Shown here piece after piece: positions 8,793-17,358 of a DNA stretch of 64,000 nucleotides. The stretch's first letter is position 1. Each line of letters opens with the position of its first letter. The notes under the pieces were generated by a model, which saw nothing but the letters and a program-made list of their open reading frames with translations, did not search any database and was not told the DNA's origin. The stretch lies in the NCBI GenBank assembly GCA_022826045.1, contig JAJDVQ010000023.1:86838-150837 (forward strand), read 5' to 3'. The translations under genes and the position numbers were made by a program. The DNA is from Acidimicrobiia bacterium. GTDB lineage: Bacteria > Actinomycetota > Acidimicrobiia > Acidimicrobiales > Poriferisodalaceae.

Positions 8793-10280
8793 TCAGCCGA
8801 TGAAACGCACTGTCTGACGGTGCAGAATGTCGACACCCAAGAATTGCTCAACCTCGCCGACTGATGAGAAGCTGGCATAAACGCCGGTCAGGCTGCAGTC
8901 GTTGCCGCTATTGCTGCCCCTATGGATGCCGTAGGCGACCGAACCTCGGTACCACGGTCCGCCGCTGTCACCTTCACATGATCGCAACGAGTCACCGTGC
9001 ACGCGAACGAATACTGCATTGCACGTCAATTGCACAGTGCTTTCATTATTGGTGCATGGTGCCTTGCTGAGGTCTTGATGCCTAGCTGGCTGGTAGTGAA
9101 TGCTGACAACTGTGCCGCAGGAGAAGTTGCTGCGGTTTCCGGTGTGGCACACGTAGTTTCCGGCCATCCGGTATCGCGGTTTTTCGGAGGCTACATCGCA
9201 ATTTCCTTGCGCCCCGAAGACGTTGCACCGGAATGTCGAGCGCAATGTATGGCCTGAACCCTCAACTACCCGGTGGAACTGGGCATCCGCTGAGATGTTC
9301 TGGTACCCGACGACCCATGGCAGGTTGACACCGTTGAGGGAGAGCGAGTTGCGGCAGTGTCCGGCAGTGATGATGCCGTAGTTGCCAGTCCGCTGGTGCT
9401 GTGCCGCAAAGCCCGAGGTGCATCCGCCCATTTCTCGCCCGCCATCGAGCATCGCGTCGGTGCCAATGCCGCGCCCGTCGACTATCTCGTACGTGACCTC
9501 GATGTTCCCTGCGAGCGCTGTGGTAAGCATCGCCTGCATTGCTTGGAGCTGCGCATCCGACGCGCTCGCGTCATCGGCGGTTCCGACGGCACCGATCCCT
9601 CCGGGACCCTTGAACTCATCCGGCTCCGTGGCGTTCGCAAGCGCTGGGTCAACGCCGATGTGCAGAGCGTTGTCGCTCATGTCGAGCAGCGTAAAAGTCA
9701 CCACATCAGCGATATCGACGCCGGTGCCAAGGCCGTCCGTTGCAGATCCTACTGGGCCGAGGCCTGAGCCGCCCGCGAACGTGTGCTGTGCGGTCATGAG
9801 TTCCGCGAGCGTGTGCGCAGCGCCGATGCGAATTGTCACATCGGAGTGCAGGTCTGCGATGTCCGTTGCAGCAGCACTTGCAGGTTGGTCACCTGCCAGC
9901 AGAACCCAGCCGGTCAGTCCCCCCGTGTGGTCGATGCCCCAGCCTGCCACTCTGTCAGACTCAATGCTGCGTATTGACTCCAACTCCAAGTGCAGCGGGT
10001 CGATCCGGTCGAGCCTCCGATTCGCCTCTGCGAGTGTCACGCCGTAGTCGAGCGCATATGAAGCGGCTGCCGCATCGCCCGCAAGCGGGTCGTTGGGACC
10101 TCGAGGCTGCTGTTCCTGCGTTGTCTGCGATTGCTCACTGATGGCGGGGAGTACTGGGTCTGGGCTCGTGGCGCCAGCTGACACAGGAGCGAGTGCAGCT
10201 GCCGAGACGGCCAACACTGCAAGCAGCGCACCGAGACGCATAGAGCCTGCACGGCACCGGCGGTTCCTTGGCGAGGACAT
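8793..10280 (-). CDS. Secreted chymotrypsin-fold serine protease with large propeptide
   Basis: 495 residues. A twin-Arg-like basic N-terminus and signal peptide (LGALLAVLAVSAAALAPVSAGA) are followed by a roughly 240-residue pro-region and a C-terminal S1-type domain. The triad is visible: TAGHC (His308), an Asp in SADAQFHR, and CEGDSGGPWY (Ser439). Several Cys pairs suggest disulfides. The layout resembles alpha-lytic/Streptomyces griseus-type proteases, whose propeptide acts as a folding chaperone. The start at 10280 was chosen for GAAGGGAA seven bases upstream and because it puts the signal peptide at the N-terminus. First gene of an operon with two exported unknowns. Confidence 0.88.
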   Translation of the reverse strand: MSSPRNRRCRAGSMRLGALLAVLAVSAAALAPVSAGATSPDPVLPAISEQSQTTQEQQPRGPNDPLAGDAAAASYALDYGVTLAEANRRLDRIDPLHLELESIRSIESDRVAGWGIDHTGGLTGWVLLAGDQPASAAATDIADLHSDVTIRIGAAHTLAELMTAQHTFAGGSGLGPVGSATDGLGTGVDIADVVTFTLLDMSDNALHIGVDPALANATEPDEFKGPGGIGAVGTADDASASDAQLQAMQAMLTTALAGNIEVTYEIVDGRGIGTDAMLDGGREMGGCTSGFAAQHQRTGNYGIITAGHCRNSLSLNGVNLPWVVGYQNISADAQFHRVVEGSGHTLRSTFRCNVFGAQGNCDVASEKPRYRMAGNYVCHTGNRSNFSCGTVVSIHYQPARHQDLSKAPCTNNESTVQLTCNAVFVRVHGDSLRSCEGDSGGPWYRGSVAYGIHRGSNSGNDCSLTGVYASFSSVGEVEQFLGVDILHRQTVRFIG

Positions 10281-10623
10281 GACAGTTCCCTTCAGTTCTT
10301 GAGCACGTCGAATACCGGACCCGACCGAGCGTGTCCGGTGTTGCGCTCTGCCCGTAGCGGGCACGAGAAGCGACCTGCCTTGGTGCTGGTCTTCGGAAGA
10401 AGGAACCAACCAGGCGCATCGCCGCCTCCGAGCCTGACCGTACACCCGTGGTGCAAGGTCTCAGAACCACGGTGCCGAACGCACTGCCGAGGGAGCCGCG
10501 CGTCGAACCTGCTGCTGGGCGTGAGATAACTTCGATCCGCCGCATCGCCGTGCGCCCAGAGCTCATCAGGGCGGGGCTCGACAACCCGGGTGCGCGAGAT
10601 GGGGCGGCGGGGAGGTAGAGCGG
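10281..10623. promoter_or_regulatory. Divergent intergenic region with a perfect 7-bp inverted repeat
   Basis: 343 bases between the minus-strand protease and the plus-strand DUF1015 gene. I see no gene here. CCGTGGT at 10446-10452 and ACCACGG at 10466-10472 form a perfect 7-bp inverted repeat with a 13-base spacer, which could be an operator or a weak hairpin. No clear sigma-70 pair was identified. Confidence 0.3.
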
Positions 10624-11799
10624 ATGATCGAGCCGGTCAGCGCTCGTGTGTTGACGCCTGAATGGGCGCCGACGGTGATCCCCGCGCCGTACGACTCGCT
10701 CACCCCCGACGAGCACGCCCAGCACCTCGCCGACAATCCCGACTCCTTTGCCCATGTGGCCGGATTGCCGCCGGAGAGCTTCGGCCATCCCAGCGAGCAC
10801 CTGCAGCACGCCACGCGCAGCACGCAGGCACTCGAACGGCTCATCGGTCTGGGCGTGTTCGGTGGCGCCCGGGAGCCAGGCCTGTACGTGCAATGCGTGG
10901 AGGCCGACGGCCACGCGCAGCACGCGTTGCTGGGCGGCGTGCGCCTCGCCTCCCATGAACTGCGCCCGCACGAGGACACCCAGCCGGGCAGGGTGCACGG
11001 CCTGGCCGTGCACTTCACCGAGGTCGGCCGCATGTCGAGCCCCGTGGTTGTCACCGCGCCGCGACTGACGATGGTCTCCGACGTCATCGAAGCCACCCTT
11101 GCCGCAGCCGGGGCCTCCACACCGCTGGAGCCGCTGCTCGACACCAAGACCGCCGACGGTGCGCGGGTCACGCTGTGGCCGGCCGTCGTCGGGGGTGGCG
11201 AGGGTGCCAGCGTCGGCCTCGACGGCCCGCTGTACATCGTGGACGGGCACCATCGCGTCGCAGCCGCCAGGCAGGCCGGCTTCTCGCACGTGCTCGTGGC
11301 ATGCGCACCCACCGACGAACTGCACCTCGGCAGCTTTGACCGCGAACTGAGCGAACTCGACATGATGCCCAGGCGCGTCATGGAATTGATGAGGGCTCGG
11401 TGCGATGTCGAAGAAGTGTCCGACGCGGTCGCAGCGCGCCCGGGGGCGCCGGGATGGGTCGGCGTGGGCGTGGCAGGCCACTGGTTCCGCGCTCGTCTGC
11501 GCCACGCCGGACCCGCCGACGACACGTCTCCCGTCCAGAACCCGGCGACCCGGCTGGATGCCGCATTCGTTCACGAGTTCATACTCGGCGACATCTTCGG
11601 CGTGGAGAGTGCTTCGGATCCGCGGCTCACCTACCGGCCTACGACCGTGGAAGCCGCCCCAGCGCCGGTCACGATCCTGCTGGCGCCGGTGCCGCTCGAT
11701 TCGGTGTTCGAAGTTGCCGACTTCGGCGGTGTGATGCCGCCGAAGACCACCTACTTCCTGCCCAAGGCTCGCTCCGGGTTGCTGCTGGTTCGCTGCTGA
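10624..11799 (+). CDS. DUF1015 family protein
   Basis: 391 residues matching the DUF1015 family: an early PAPYDSLTPDE, the hallmark YIVDGHHRVAAARQAG (near residue 205) and the C-terminal MPPKTTYFLPKARSGLLL. Archaeal relatives of the ParB/Srx-like superfamily with the DGHHR motif include the serine kinase SerK, so an ATP/ADP-dependent small-molecule kinase is conceivable; no activity is established for this branch. The ATG follows GGGGAGG. It stands alone, with a decayed fragment and a tiny membrane protein downstream. Confidence 0.85.
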   Translation: MIEPVSARVLTPEWAPTVIPAPYDSLTPDEHAQHLADNPDSFAHVAGLPPESFGHPSEHLQHATRSTQALERLIGLGVFGGAREPGLYVQCVEADGHAQHALLGGVRLASHELRPHEDTQPGRVHGLAVHFTEVGRMSSPVVVTAPRLTMVSDVIEATLAAAGASTPLEPLLDTKTADGARVTLWPAVVGGGEGASVGLDGPLYIVDGHHRVAAARQAGFSHVLVACAPTDELHLGSFDRELSELDMMPRRVMELMRARCDVEEVSDAVAARPGAPGWVGVGVAGHWFRARLRHAGPADDTSPVQNPATRLDAAFVHEFILGDIFGVESASDPRLTYRPTTVEAAPAPVTILLAPVPLDSVFEVADFGGVMPPKTTYFLPKARSGLLLVRC

Positions 11800-11823
11800 T
11801 CCGCTGCAGATGCTGTTTCGCTC

Positions 11824-11999
11824 GTGCTGATCGCGTTCACTGGGGGTGCTCGCAGCGGGAAATCCACTGCCGCGCTGAGCGCCGCGACGTCGGCCGGTGC
11901 ACCGGTGACGTTCTGGGTGCCATCGCCCAAGTCAGCCAGATGGCCGCGCTGGTGGCGGTGTCGCAGCTGCTCGACGACGTCGGCTGGTTCTGGACCTAG
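11824..11999 (+). pseudogene. Remnant with CobU-like P-loop
   Basis: The GTG at 11824 begins LIAFTGGARSGKSTAALSAA, which resembles the GARSGKS P-loop start of adenosylcobinamide kinase (CobU, normally about 180 residues). After about 30 codons the frame turns into low-quality sequence, while a second frame reads a plausible AQVSQMAALVAVSQLLDDV to a TAG at 11999. The two pieces cannot make a whole kinase. I read this as an internally deleted, frameshifted relic. The origin of the second piece is uncertain. Confidence 0.4.
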
Positions 12000-12026
12000 A
12001 GTCCGGTCCGAAAGAGCAGACAGCGG

Positions 12027-12149
12027 ATGCGCAAACCGACCGAACCATCAGCAGAGGACAAAACGAATCGCGACGGATTTGCTGCGATGGCCGTCTTGGC
12101 GCTGACCATCGTGTTCATCGTGGCGATCATCGTGTTCGCGATCGCCTAG
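12027..12149 (+). CDS. Tiny single-pass membrane protein (40 aa)
   Basis: A 40-residue frame: a polar N-terminus (RKPTEPSAEDKTNRDG) followed by a clean hydrophobic helix (AVLALTIVFIVAIIVFAIA) that ends the protein. Such N-in, tail-anchored mini-proteins are commonly missed. Ribosome site is weak (AGACAG). No family recognised; supported only by the charge/helix layout and the uninterrupted frame. Confidence 0.45.
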   Translation: MRKPTEPSAEDKTNRDGFAAMAVLALTIVFIVAIIVFAIA

Positions 12150-12290
12150 CACCTGCGCGCAGTGCCGCACATGCCGGGTGCCTGAACCCCCGGCAGCCGG
12201 TCGACGGCTGTGCTTGAATGACCCACTTGGCAGGCGGCGGTCGCATCGGCCCGCCATCGGGTCTGCCGTGTCCCTAGGGAGGGGAACCAC

Positions 12291-13616
12291 ATGACGACCA
12301 GTGAACGTGCTGCGACGCGCCATTCGAGGCGGCGAGCGTGGCGGACGGTGGCGGCACTTCTCGCTGTCTTCGCACTGATTGCCGCTGCATGCGGCAGCGA
12401 TGACGGTGAGGACGATGGCGCGACTGCAACCGAACCCGCGCCCACAACCACCGAGGCAGCAGCCCCCGAGACCACGCAAGCGCCTGCCGATGCGGCGCCG
12501 AGCGGCGAGCCCATCAAGGTCATGACCGTGACCACCCTGAACGCGGCGGGTCCGACGTATCACAACATCGCGAACACGGCGATGGCCTACGCCGACTACA
12601 TCAACGCACGGGGCGGCATCGGCGGCCGGCCGCTCGAGGTCACCGTCTGCGACGAGATGTTCGACCCTGCGGTGGCTGCGGCATGTGCCCGCGAAGCCGT
12701 CGAGGAGAACATGGTGTCGGTCGTCGGCTCGTTCACGTTCTTCGCGGAGAGCATCGTGCCGGTGATTGCCGAGTCCGACATCACCTGGTTCGGCCCGTGC
12801 TGCCCGATCACGCCGTCTGAGCTGACGAGCCCGCACTCGTTCCCCATCGGCAACCAGCCGATGTACGCGGTCGGCATCATCAAGCGAGCCATCGACGACG
12901 GATGCCTGGCGATCAACGCCGTGATCATCGACGGCGCCCAGATTTTCCTGCCGCCGATGGAGAACGCGATAGCAGCCCTCGGCCAGAGCTTCGGCGACAT
13001 CATCATCCTGCCGCCGACCGCGCAGGACTACTCGTCGGAGGTCGCCCAGGCGACGACCGGTGCCGACTGCGTGATCGGCATCGTCTCTGAGACGCCGTAC
13101 ATCACCTGGAATACCGCGTGGACCCAGTCGGGCACCGACGCTCGCCAGTACGGCCCGCAGGGCAACCTGAACGAGATCTCTGCCGCAGGAAACGAGGAGT
13201 CCACCGACGGCGACATCATCGGCGGCATGTACCCCGACATCTCGACTGCGCCGTGGGACGAGTACCGGCTGGCCCTTGAAGAGGGCGGCTGGGACACCAC
13301 CGAGCACGACTACAACAGCCTGGGCGGCATGGGTACGTGGGCGGCGTTCGCTGCCTTCACCCTGATCGCCGAGACCATCGACGGCGAGATCAATGCGACC
13401 TCGTTCTTCGAAGCTGCATCGGCCACCGACAACCTCGATCTCGGCGGCATGGTCCCGGTGCTCGACTTCACCCAGGAGTGGACCGATGGTCTCCCGGGAT
13501 TCCAGCGCTTGTTCAACCGCAGCGTCGTGTTCAGCAAGCTCGAGAATGGCAAGGTCGTGCCGCTGACCACCGAGTTCGAAGACGTCGGCGACCTGGCCAC
13601 CGGCAACGCCGGCTGA
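12291..13616 (+). CDS. ABC transporter substrate-binding lipoprotein (branched-chain amino acid/amide type)
   Basis: 441-residue extracytoplasmic binding protein of the Peripla_BP_6 (LivK-like) fold. Basic N-terminus, hydrophobic VAALLAVFALIAAACGS with lipobox Cys, then an acidic/Thr/Pro linker. The mature part has the paired-lobe pattern (IKVMTVTTLNAAG, YADYINARGGIGGRPLEV, ACAREAVEENMVSVVGSF). AGGGAGGGG precedes the ATG. It heads an operon with the fused permease/ATPase and LivF at 13725-17353. In actinobacteria many such binding proteins serve substrates other than Leu/Ile/Val, so the ligand is open. Confidence 0.9.
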   Translation: MTTSERAATRHSRRRAWRTVAALLAVFALIAAACGSDDGEDDGATATEPAPTTTEAAAPETTQAPADAAPSGEPIKVMTVTTLNAAGPTYHNIANTAMAYADYINARGGIGGRPLEVTVCDEMFDPAVAAACAREAVEENMVSVVGSFTFFAESIVPVIAESDITWFGPCCPITPSELTSPHSFPIGNQPMYAVGIIKRAIDDGCLAINAVIIDGAQIFLPPMENAIAALGQSFGDIIILPPTAQDYSSEVAQATTGADCVIGIVSETPYITWNTAWTQSGTDARQYGPQGNLNEISAAGNEESTDGDIIGGMYPDISTAPWDEYRLALEEGGWDTTEHDYNSLGGMGTWAAFAAFTLIAETIDGEINATSFFEAASATDNLDLGGMVPVLDFTQEWTDGLPGFQRLFNRSVVFSKLENGKVVPLTTEFEDVGDLATGNAG

Positions 13617-13630
13617 CCGTCAACTGAGAC

Positions 13631-13653
13631 ACCACGCCCCTCGCTGGGGTGGT
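13631..13653 (+). terminator. Intercistronic hairpin between binding protein and permease genes
   Basis: ACCAC-g-CCCC pairs with GGGGTGGT around a short TCGCT loop, with one bulged base. There is no T-run, so it is more likely an mRNA-stabilising or attenuating stem than a full intrinsic terminator. Such stems commonly let the binding protein be made in excess over its permease. Confidence 0.4.
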
Positions 13654-13724
13654 CCGGGTGAGCGATCGCCCGCCACCCCGGCGCCGGGGCACGCCGGCCG
13701 AGCGCCGTTGCAACGGGAGCATCA

Positions 13725-16466
13725 TTGGACGAGGTCATCCGATTCGCTCTGCTGGGTTTCGGGGTCGGCGCCTTGTACGCGCTGGCCTCCCAAGGCTTGA
13801 TCGTCGTCTACCGCGGCACCGGCGTACTGAACTTCTCCCTTGGCGCAACGGCAATCGCGGGCGTGTTCCTGCAGTGGGAACTGCAGAACCGGGCCGGCTG
13901 GCCGTTCCTGATCTCGGCGCTGACGGGCGTCGCGCTGTCAGCGCTGCTCGGCGCCCTGACGCACTGGGTGATCATGCGGCCGCTGCGGCGCGCCAGCACG
14001 CTGATCCGCGTCATCGCGACTCTCGGTGTGCTCATCTTGATCCAGGCCGGCGTGGTCATCCGGTACGGCTCCAATGCCCGTCAGGTGGCCAGTTGGCTGC
14101 CCACCAACCGGGTGACGCTGTGGGGCGAGGTTGCGATCACCGTCGACCGGCTGATCCTGTTCGGAGTGGCATGCGTGTTCGCCGTGCTGCTGTGGTCGAT
14201 GTATCGACGGAGCCACTTCGGCCTCGCCACCGAGGCGGTATCCGAGAGCGAGCGAGCCGCCTCGGCCATCGGCTTGTCGCCGAATGCGATTGCCATCAAG
14301 AACTGGGCGCTGGGCTCGGCCATCGCTGCCGTCGCGGGCATCTTGGTGGTGCCCATCATCACGTTGCAGGTCACAGCCATGACATCGCTGGTGCTCGCAG
14401 CCTTGGCAGCGGCGCTGGTCGGGGACTTCCGGTCATTCCCCATCGCCACCGCTGCCGGCCTGGCGTTGGGCATCGGTCAGACACTTGTGGGCCGCTACGT
14501 CGACCAGCAAGGGCTGGGGCAGTCGCTGCCCTTCCTGGTGATTGTGGCTGTGCTGGTGTTCAAGGGCCGGTCGCTGCCGCTGCGGGACTACTTCCTGCGC
14601 GAGCTGCCGATGATCGGCAACGGACGCATGTCGTGGGACTGGACGATCTTCGGCATCGGCACGGTGGCGTTCCTGATGCTCACCAAGCAGGCCAAGTGGA
14701 TCGACGCGCTGACCGTCACCATGGGCGTTGCGATCGTGCTGCTGTCGATCGTGCTGCTGACTGGCTACGCAGGTCAGCTGTCGCTGGCGCAGTACACGAT
14801 CGCGGGGTTCGGCGCGTACGTGTCAGGACGCCTCGTTGCGGTGTTCGACATCCCGTTCCTGTTGGCGCTGGTCGCCGGCGTGCTGGCCGCGGTGCCGCTG
14901 GGATTCATCTTCGCCTTGCCGGCTGCACGAACTCGCGGCATCAATCTGGCCATTGTCACGTTGGGACTCGGTACCACCATCGAGCTGATGCTGTTCCGCA
15001 ACCGCCAATACACCGGCGGCGTGCAAGGCACTCAGGTGGGCAGCCCTGAGCTGTTCGGCCTCGACATCGGCTCCATTCGCTACCCGGAGCGATACGGCCT
15101 CTTCGTGCTGGCGATGGCGCTGCTGGCGGTGTGGGTGGTGTCGAACGTGCGTCGTGGGCGCAGCGGGCGGCGGTTGCTCGCCATTCGGACCAACGAGCGG
15201 GCCGCTACGGCGCTCGGCATCGACGTGCCCAAGGCGAAGCTGTTCGCCTTCTCGCTGAGCTCGGCTATCGCGGCGCTGGGCGGGATAGTGCTGGCATTCC
15301 GGCTGACCTCGGTCAGCTACACGTCGTTCACCAACCTCACCTCGATCCTGTTTGTGGGCCTCGCAATCGTGGGCGGCGTCGGTCACCTGCTCGGTGCGTT
15401 CGTGGGCGCCACCATGGCGACCGCAGCCTTCAGCCAGGAAGTGCTCGAATCGACGTGGGATGGGGTGGGCCGCTGGACCCAGCTCATCAGCGGAATCGCC
15501 ATCTTGCTCATGGTCCTCGGGTACAAGGACGGTGTCGCCGCCGAGTGGGTGAAGATCTTCCGGTTGGTGAAGCGAGCTCGCAAGTGGGGCCGCTCATACT
15601 TCATCGAGCTGGAAGACGTCTCCGATCCGAACGCCTCTGAGAGCGAACAGTCGAAGGTCCCGGCTCGCGTGCTGAGCATCGAGAACATGACCGTGCGCTA
15701 CGGGGCCGTCGTCGCGGTCAACGATGTCAGCTTCAACCTCACTCCGGGCACCATCACGGGGCTGATCGGCCCGAACGGCGCCGGCAAGACGTCGCTGATT
15801 GACGCCGTGTGCGGCTTCGCACCGGCGGAGGGTCGAGTGGTGCTCGACGGCGAGGACATCTCGCGCATGGCGCCCTCCAAGCGTGCCCGCAACGGCATTG
15901 CTCGTTCGTTCCAGACGCTCGAGCTGTTCGAAGATGCGACGGTGTTCGAGAACATCAGCGTTGCCGCGGACCCTCAAGACATGCGGTCGTACCTGCGCGA
16001 TCTGGTGGCACCGGCGAGTCCCCCGTTCCCGCCGGAGGTCGTGCGGGCGATCATCGAGTTCCAGCTCGACGGCGACTTGCACCGCGACGTGAAGGATCTC
16101 TCCTACGGAAAGCACCGGCTGCTGGCGATTGCCCGAGCGGTTGCGATGCACCCGAGCGTGCTGTTGCTCGATGAGCCGGCCGCTGGCCTGAGCACCGCCG
16201 AGAGCGAAGAGCTGGCCGAGGTGGTTCGCCGCCTGGCCCAGGACTGGGGCATGGCAGTGCTGGTGGTCGAGCACGACATGAACTTCGTCAACGAGGTGTG
16301 CGACGAGGTGGTGGTGCTGGACTTCGGCAACAAGATCGCCGTCGGGAGTCCCGAGGAAATCCGTCTTGACCCAGCTGTCGTGGCCGCATATCTGGGCACG
16401 GACGCCGACGAGCGCGACAGCGAAGCCGAGCCCCGTACGACGCAAGCTGTGGGAGGTGGCGCATGA
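13725..16466 (+). CDS. Fused LivH-LivM-LivG ABC transporter (two permeases plus ATPase in one chain)
   Basis: 913 residues. Residues 1 to about 290 are a LivH-type permease (LIVVYRGTGVLNFSLGA). About 305-610 are a LivM-type permease (GYAGQLSLAQYTIAGFGAY, then RGINLAIVTLG). About 645-900 are a LivG-type ATPase with GLIGPNGAGKTS (Walker A), LSYGKHRLLAIARA (signature) and LLLDEPAAGLS (Walker B). These are normally three proteins. The start is a TTG preceded by CGGGAG, 108 bases after the binding protein. It overlaps livF by four bases (ATGA). The chain needs the separate LivF at 16463 to complete the nucleotide-binding pair. Confidence 0.93.
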   Translation: MDEVIRFALLGFGVGALYALASQGLIVVYRGTGVLNFSLGATAIAGVFLQWELQNRAGWPFLISALTGVALSALLGALTHWVIMRPLRRASTLIRVIATLGVLILIQAGVVIRYGSNARQVASWLPTNRVTLWGEVAITVDRLILFGVACVFAVLLWSMYRRSHFGLATEAVSESERAASAIGLSPNAIAIKNWALGSAIAAVAGILVVPIITLQVTAMTSLVLAALAAALVGDFRSFPIATAAGLALGIGQTLVGRYVDQQGLGQSLPFLVIVAVLVFKGRSLPLRDYFLRELPMIGNGRMSWDWTIFGIGTVAFLMLTKQAKWIDALTVTMGVAIVLLSIVLLTGYAGQLSLAQYTIAGFGAYVSGRLVAVFDIPFLLALVAGVLAAVPLGFIFALPAARTRGINLAIVTLGLGTTIELMLFRNRQYTGGVQGTQVGSPELFGLDIGSIRYPERYGLFVLAMALLAVWVVSNVRRGRSGRRLLAIRTNERAATALGIDVPKAKLFAFSLSSAIAALGGIVLAFRLTSVSYTSFTNLTSILFVGLAIVGGVGHLLGAFVGATMATAAFSQEVLESTWDGVGRWTQLISGIAILLMVLGYKDGVAAEWVKIFRLVKRARKWGRSYFIELEDVSDPNASESEQSKVPARVLSIENMTVRYGAVVAVNDVSFNLTPGTITGLIGPNGAGKTSLIDAVCGFAPAEGRVVLDGEDISRMAPSKRARNGIARSFQTLELFEDATVFENISVAADPQDMRSYLRDLVAPASPPFPPEVVRAIIEFQLDGDLHRDVKDLSYGKHRLLAIARAVAMHPSVLLLDEPAAGLSTAESEELAEVVRRLAQDWGMAVLVVEHDMNFVNEVCDEVVVLDFGNKIAVGSPEEIRLDPAVVAAYLGTDADERDSEAEPRTTQAVGGGA

Positions 16467-17353
16467 GGCCGCTGCTGCAGACGCGAAGCCTCAAGTGCGG
16501 GTACCTCAACCGGGCAGTCGTCCAAGGAGTGAACCTGAAGGTCCACCAGGGCGAGGTGGTCTGCCTGCTCGGGCCGAATGGCGCCGGAAAGACCACCACG
16601 CTGCTGACCATCGCCGGCGAGCTGACGCCGGTCGACGGAATCGTGATGTTCGGCAACACGCCGACATTCACGCCCATGTACCAGCGCATCCGGCGAGGGG
16701 GAATCGGGCTGGTGACCGAGGAGCGCCTGGTGTTCACCAAGCTGTCGGCTCGGGACAATCTGCGAGTGGGCGGCGGTTCGGTGGAGGCAGCGCTGGAACT
16801 GTTCCCCGAACTCGAGCCTCGGCTGGGGGTGCGCGGCGGCATGCTCTCGGGCGGCGAGCAGCAGATGCTTGCGCTGGCACGGGCGCTCAGCCGTCAACCG
16901 TCGATCCTGCTGGCCGACGAGCTGTCGCTCGGGCTGGCGCCGATCATCGTCGATCGGCTGCTGGGAGCGGTCCGCAAGGTGGCCGATACCACGGGCACCG
17001 GCGCCCTGATCGTCGAGCAGCATGCCCGCAAGGCGCTGGCGGTGTCTGATCGGATGTACCTGATGGCCCGCGGCCAGATCCTGCTGGAACTGCCGGCTGC
17101 CGATGCCCTCAGCCGCCTCGACGAGATCGAGGAGACGTACCTGACCGGCACATCTGAGACCGAGGAAGACCACATCGAGCGCTTGCGGCGCAAGAACAAG
17201 AGGAAAGCCTGGAGGCGCCTGCGGGTGCGCGAGCGCGAGCTGACACGGCTGTCGGGCAAGCTCGCCTCGACCCGCACCGCCGCCGAGGACGACTTCTATT
17301 TCGAGCGCGAACGACAGCGACGACACGCGGCGATGGTCCGCCGAAAGAGGTAA
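16463..17353 (+). CDS. LivF-type ABC transporter ATPase with basic C-terminal extension
   Basis: 296 residues. The first 230 or so are a standard LivF: LLGPNGAGKTTTLLT (Walker A), MLSGGEQQMLALARAL (signature), ILLADELSLGLAP (Walker B). A roughly 60-residue tail (from about TEEDHIERL to the end) is strongly basic and probably helical, with repeated Arg/Lys pairs; ordinary LivF proteins of about 235 residues lack it. Its start overlaps the fused permease/ATPase stop by four bases, so the two are translationally coupled. The tail could contact RNA, lipid headgroups or the next protein; nothing in sequence decides. Confidence 0.92.
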   Translation: MRPLLQTRSLKCGYLNRAVVQGVNLKVHQGEVVCLLGPNGAGKTTTLLTIAGELTPVDGIVMFGNTPTFTPMYQRIRRGGIGLVTEERLVFTKLSARDNLRVGGGSVEAALELFPELEPRLGVRGGMLSGGEQQMLALARALSRQPSILLADELSLGLAPIIVDRLLGAVRKVADTTGTGALIVEQHARKALAVSDRMYLMARGQILLELPAADALSRLDEIEETYLTGTSETEEDHIERLRRKNKRKAWRRLRVRERELTRLSGKLASTRTAAEDDFYFERERQRRHAAMVRRKR

Positions 17354-17358
17354 CCACC

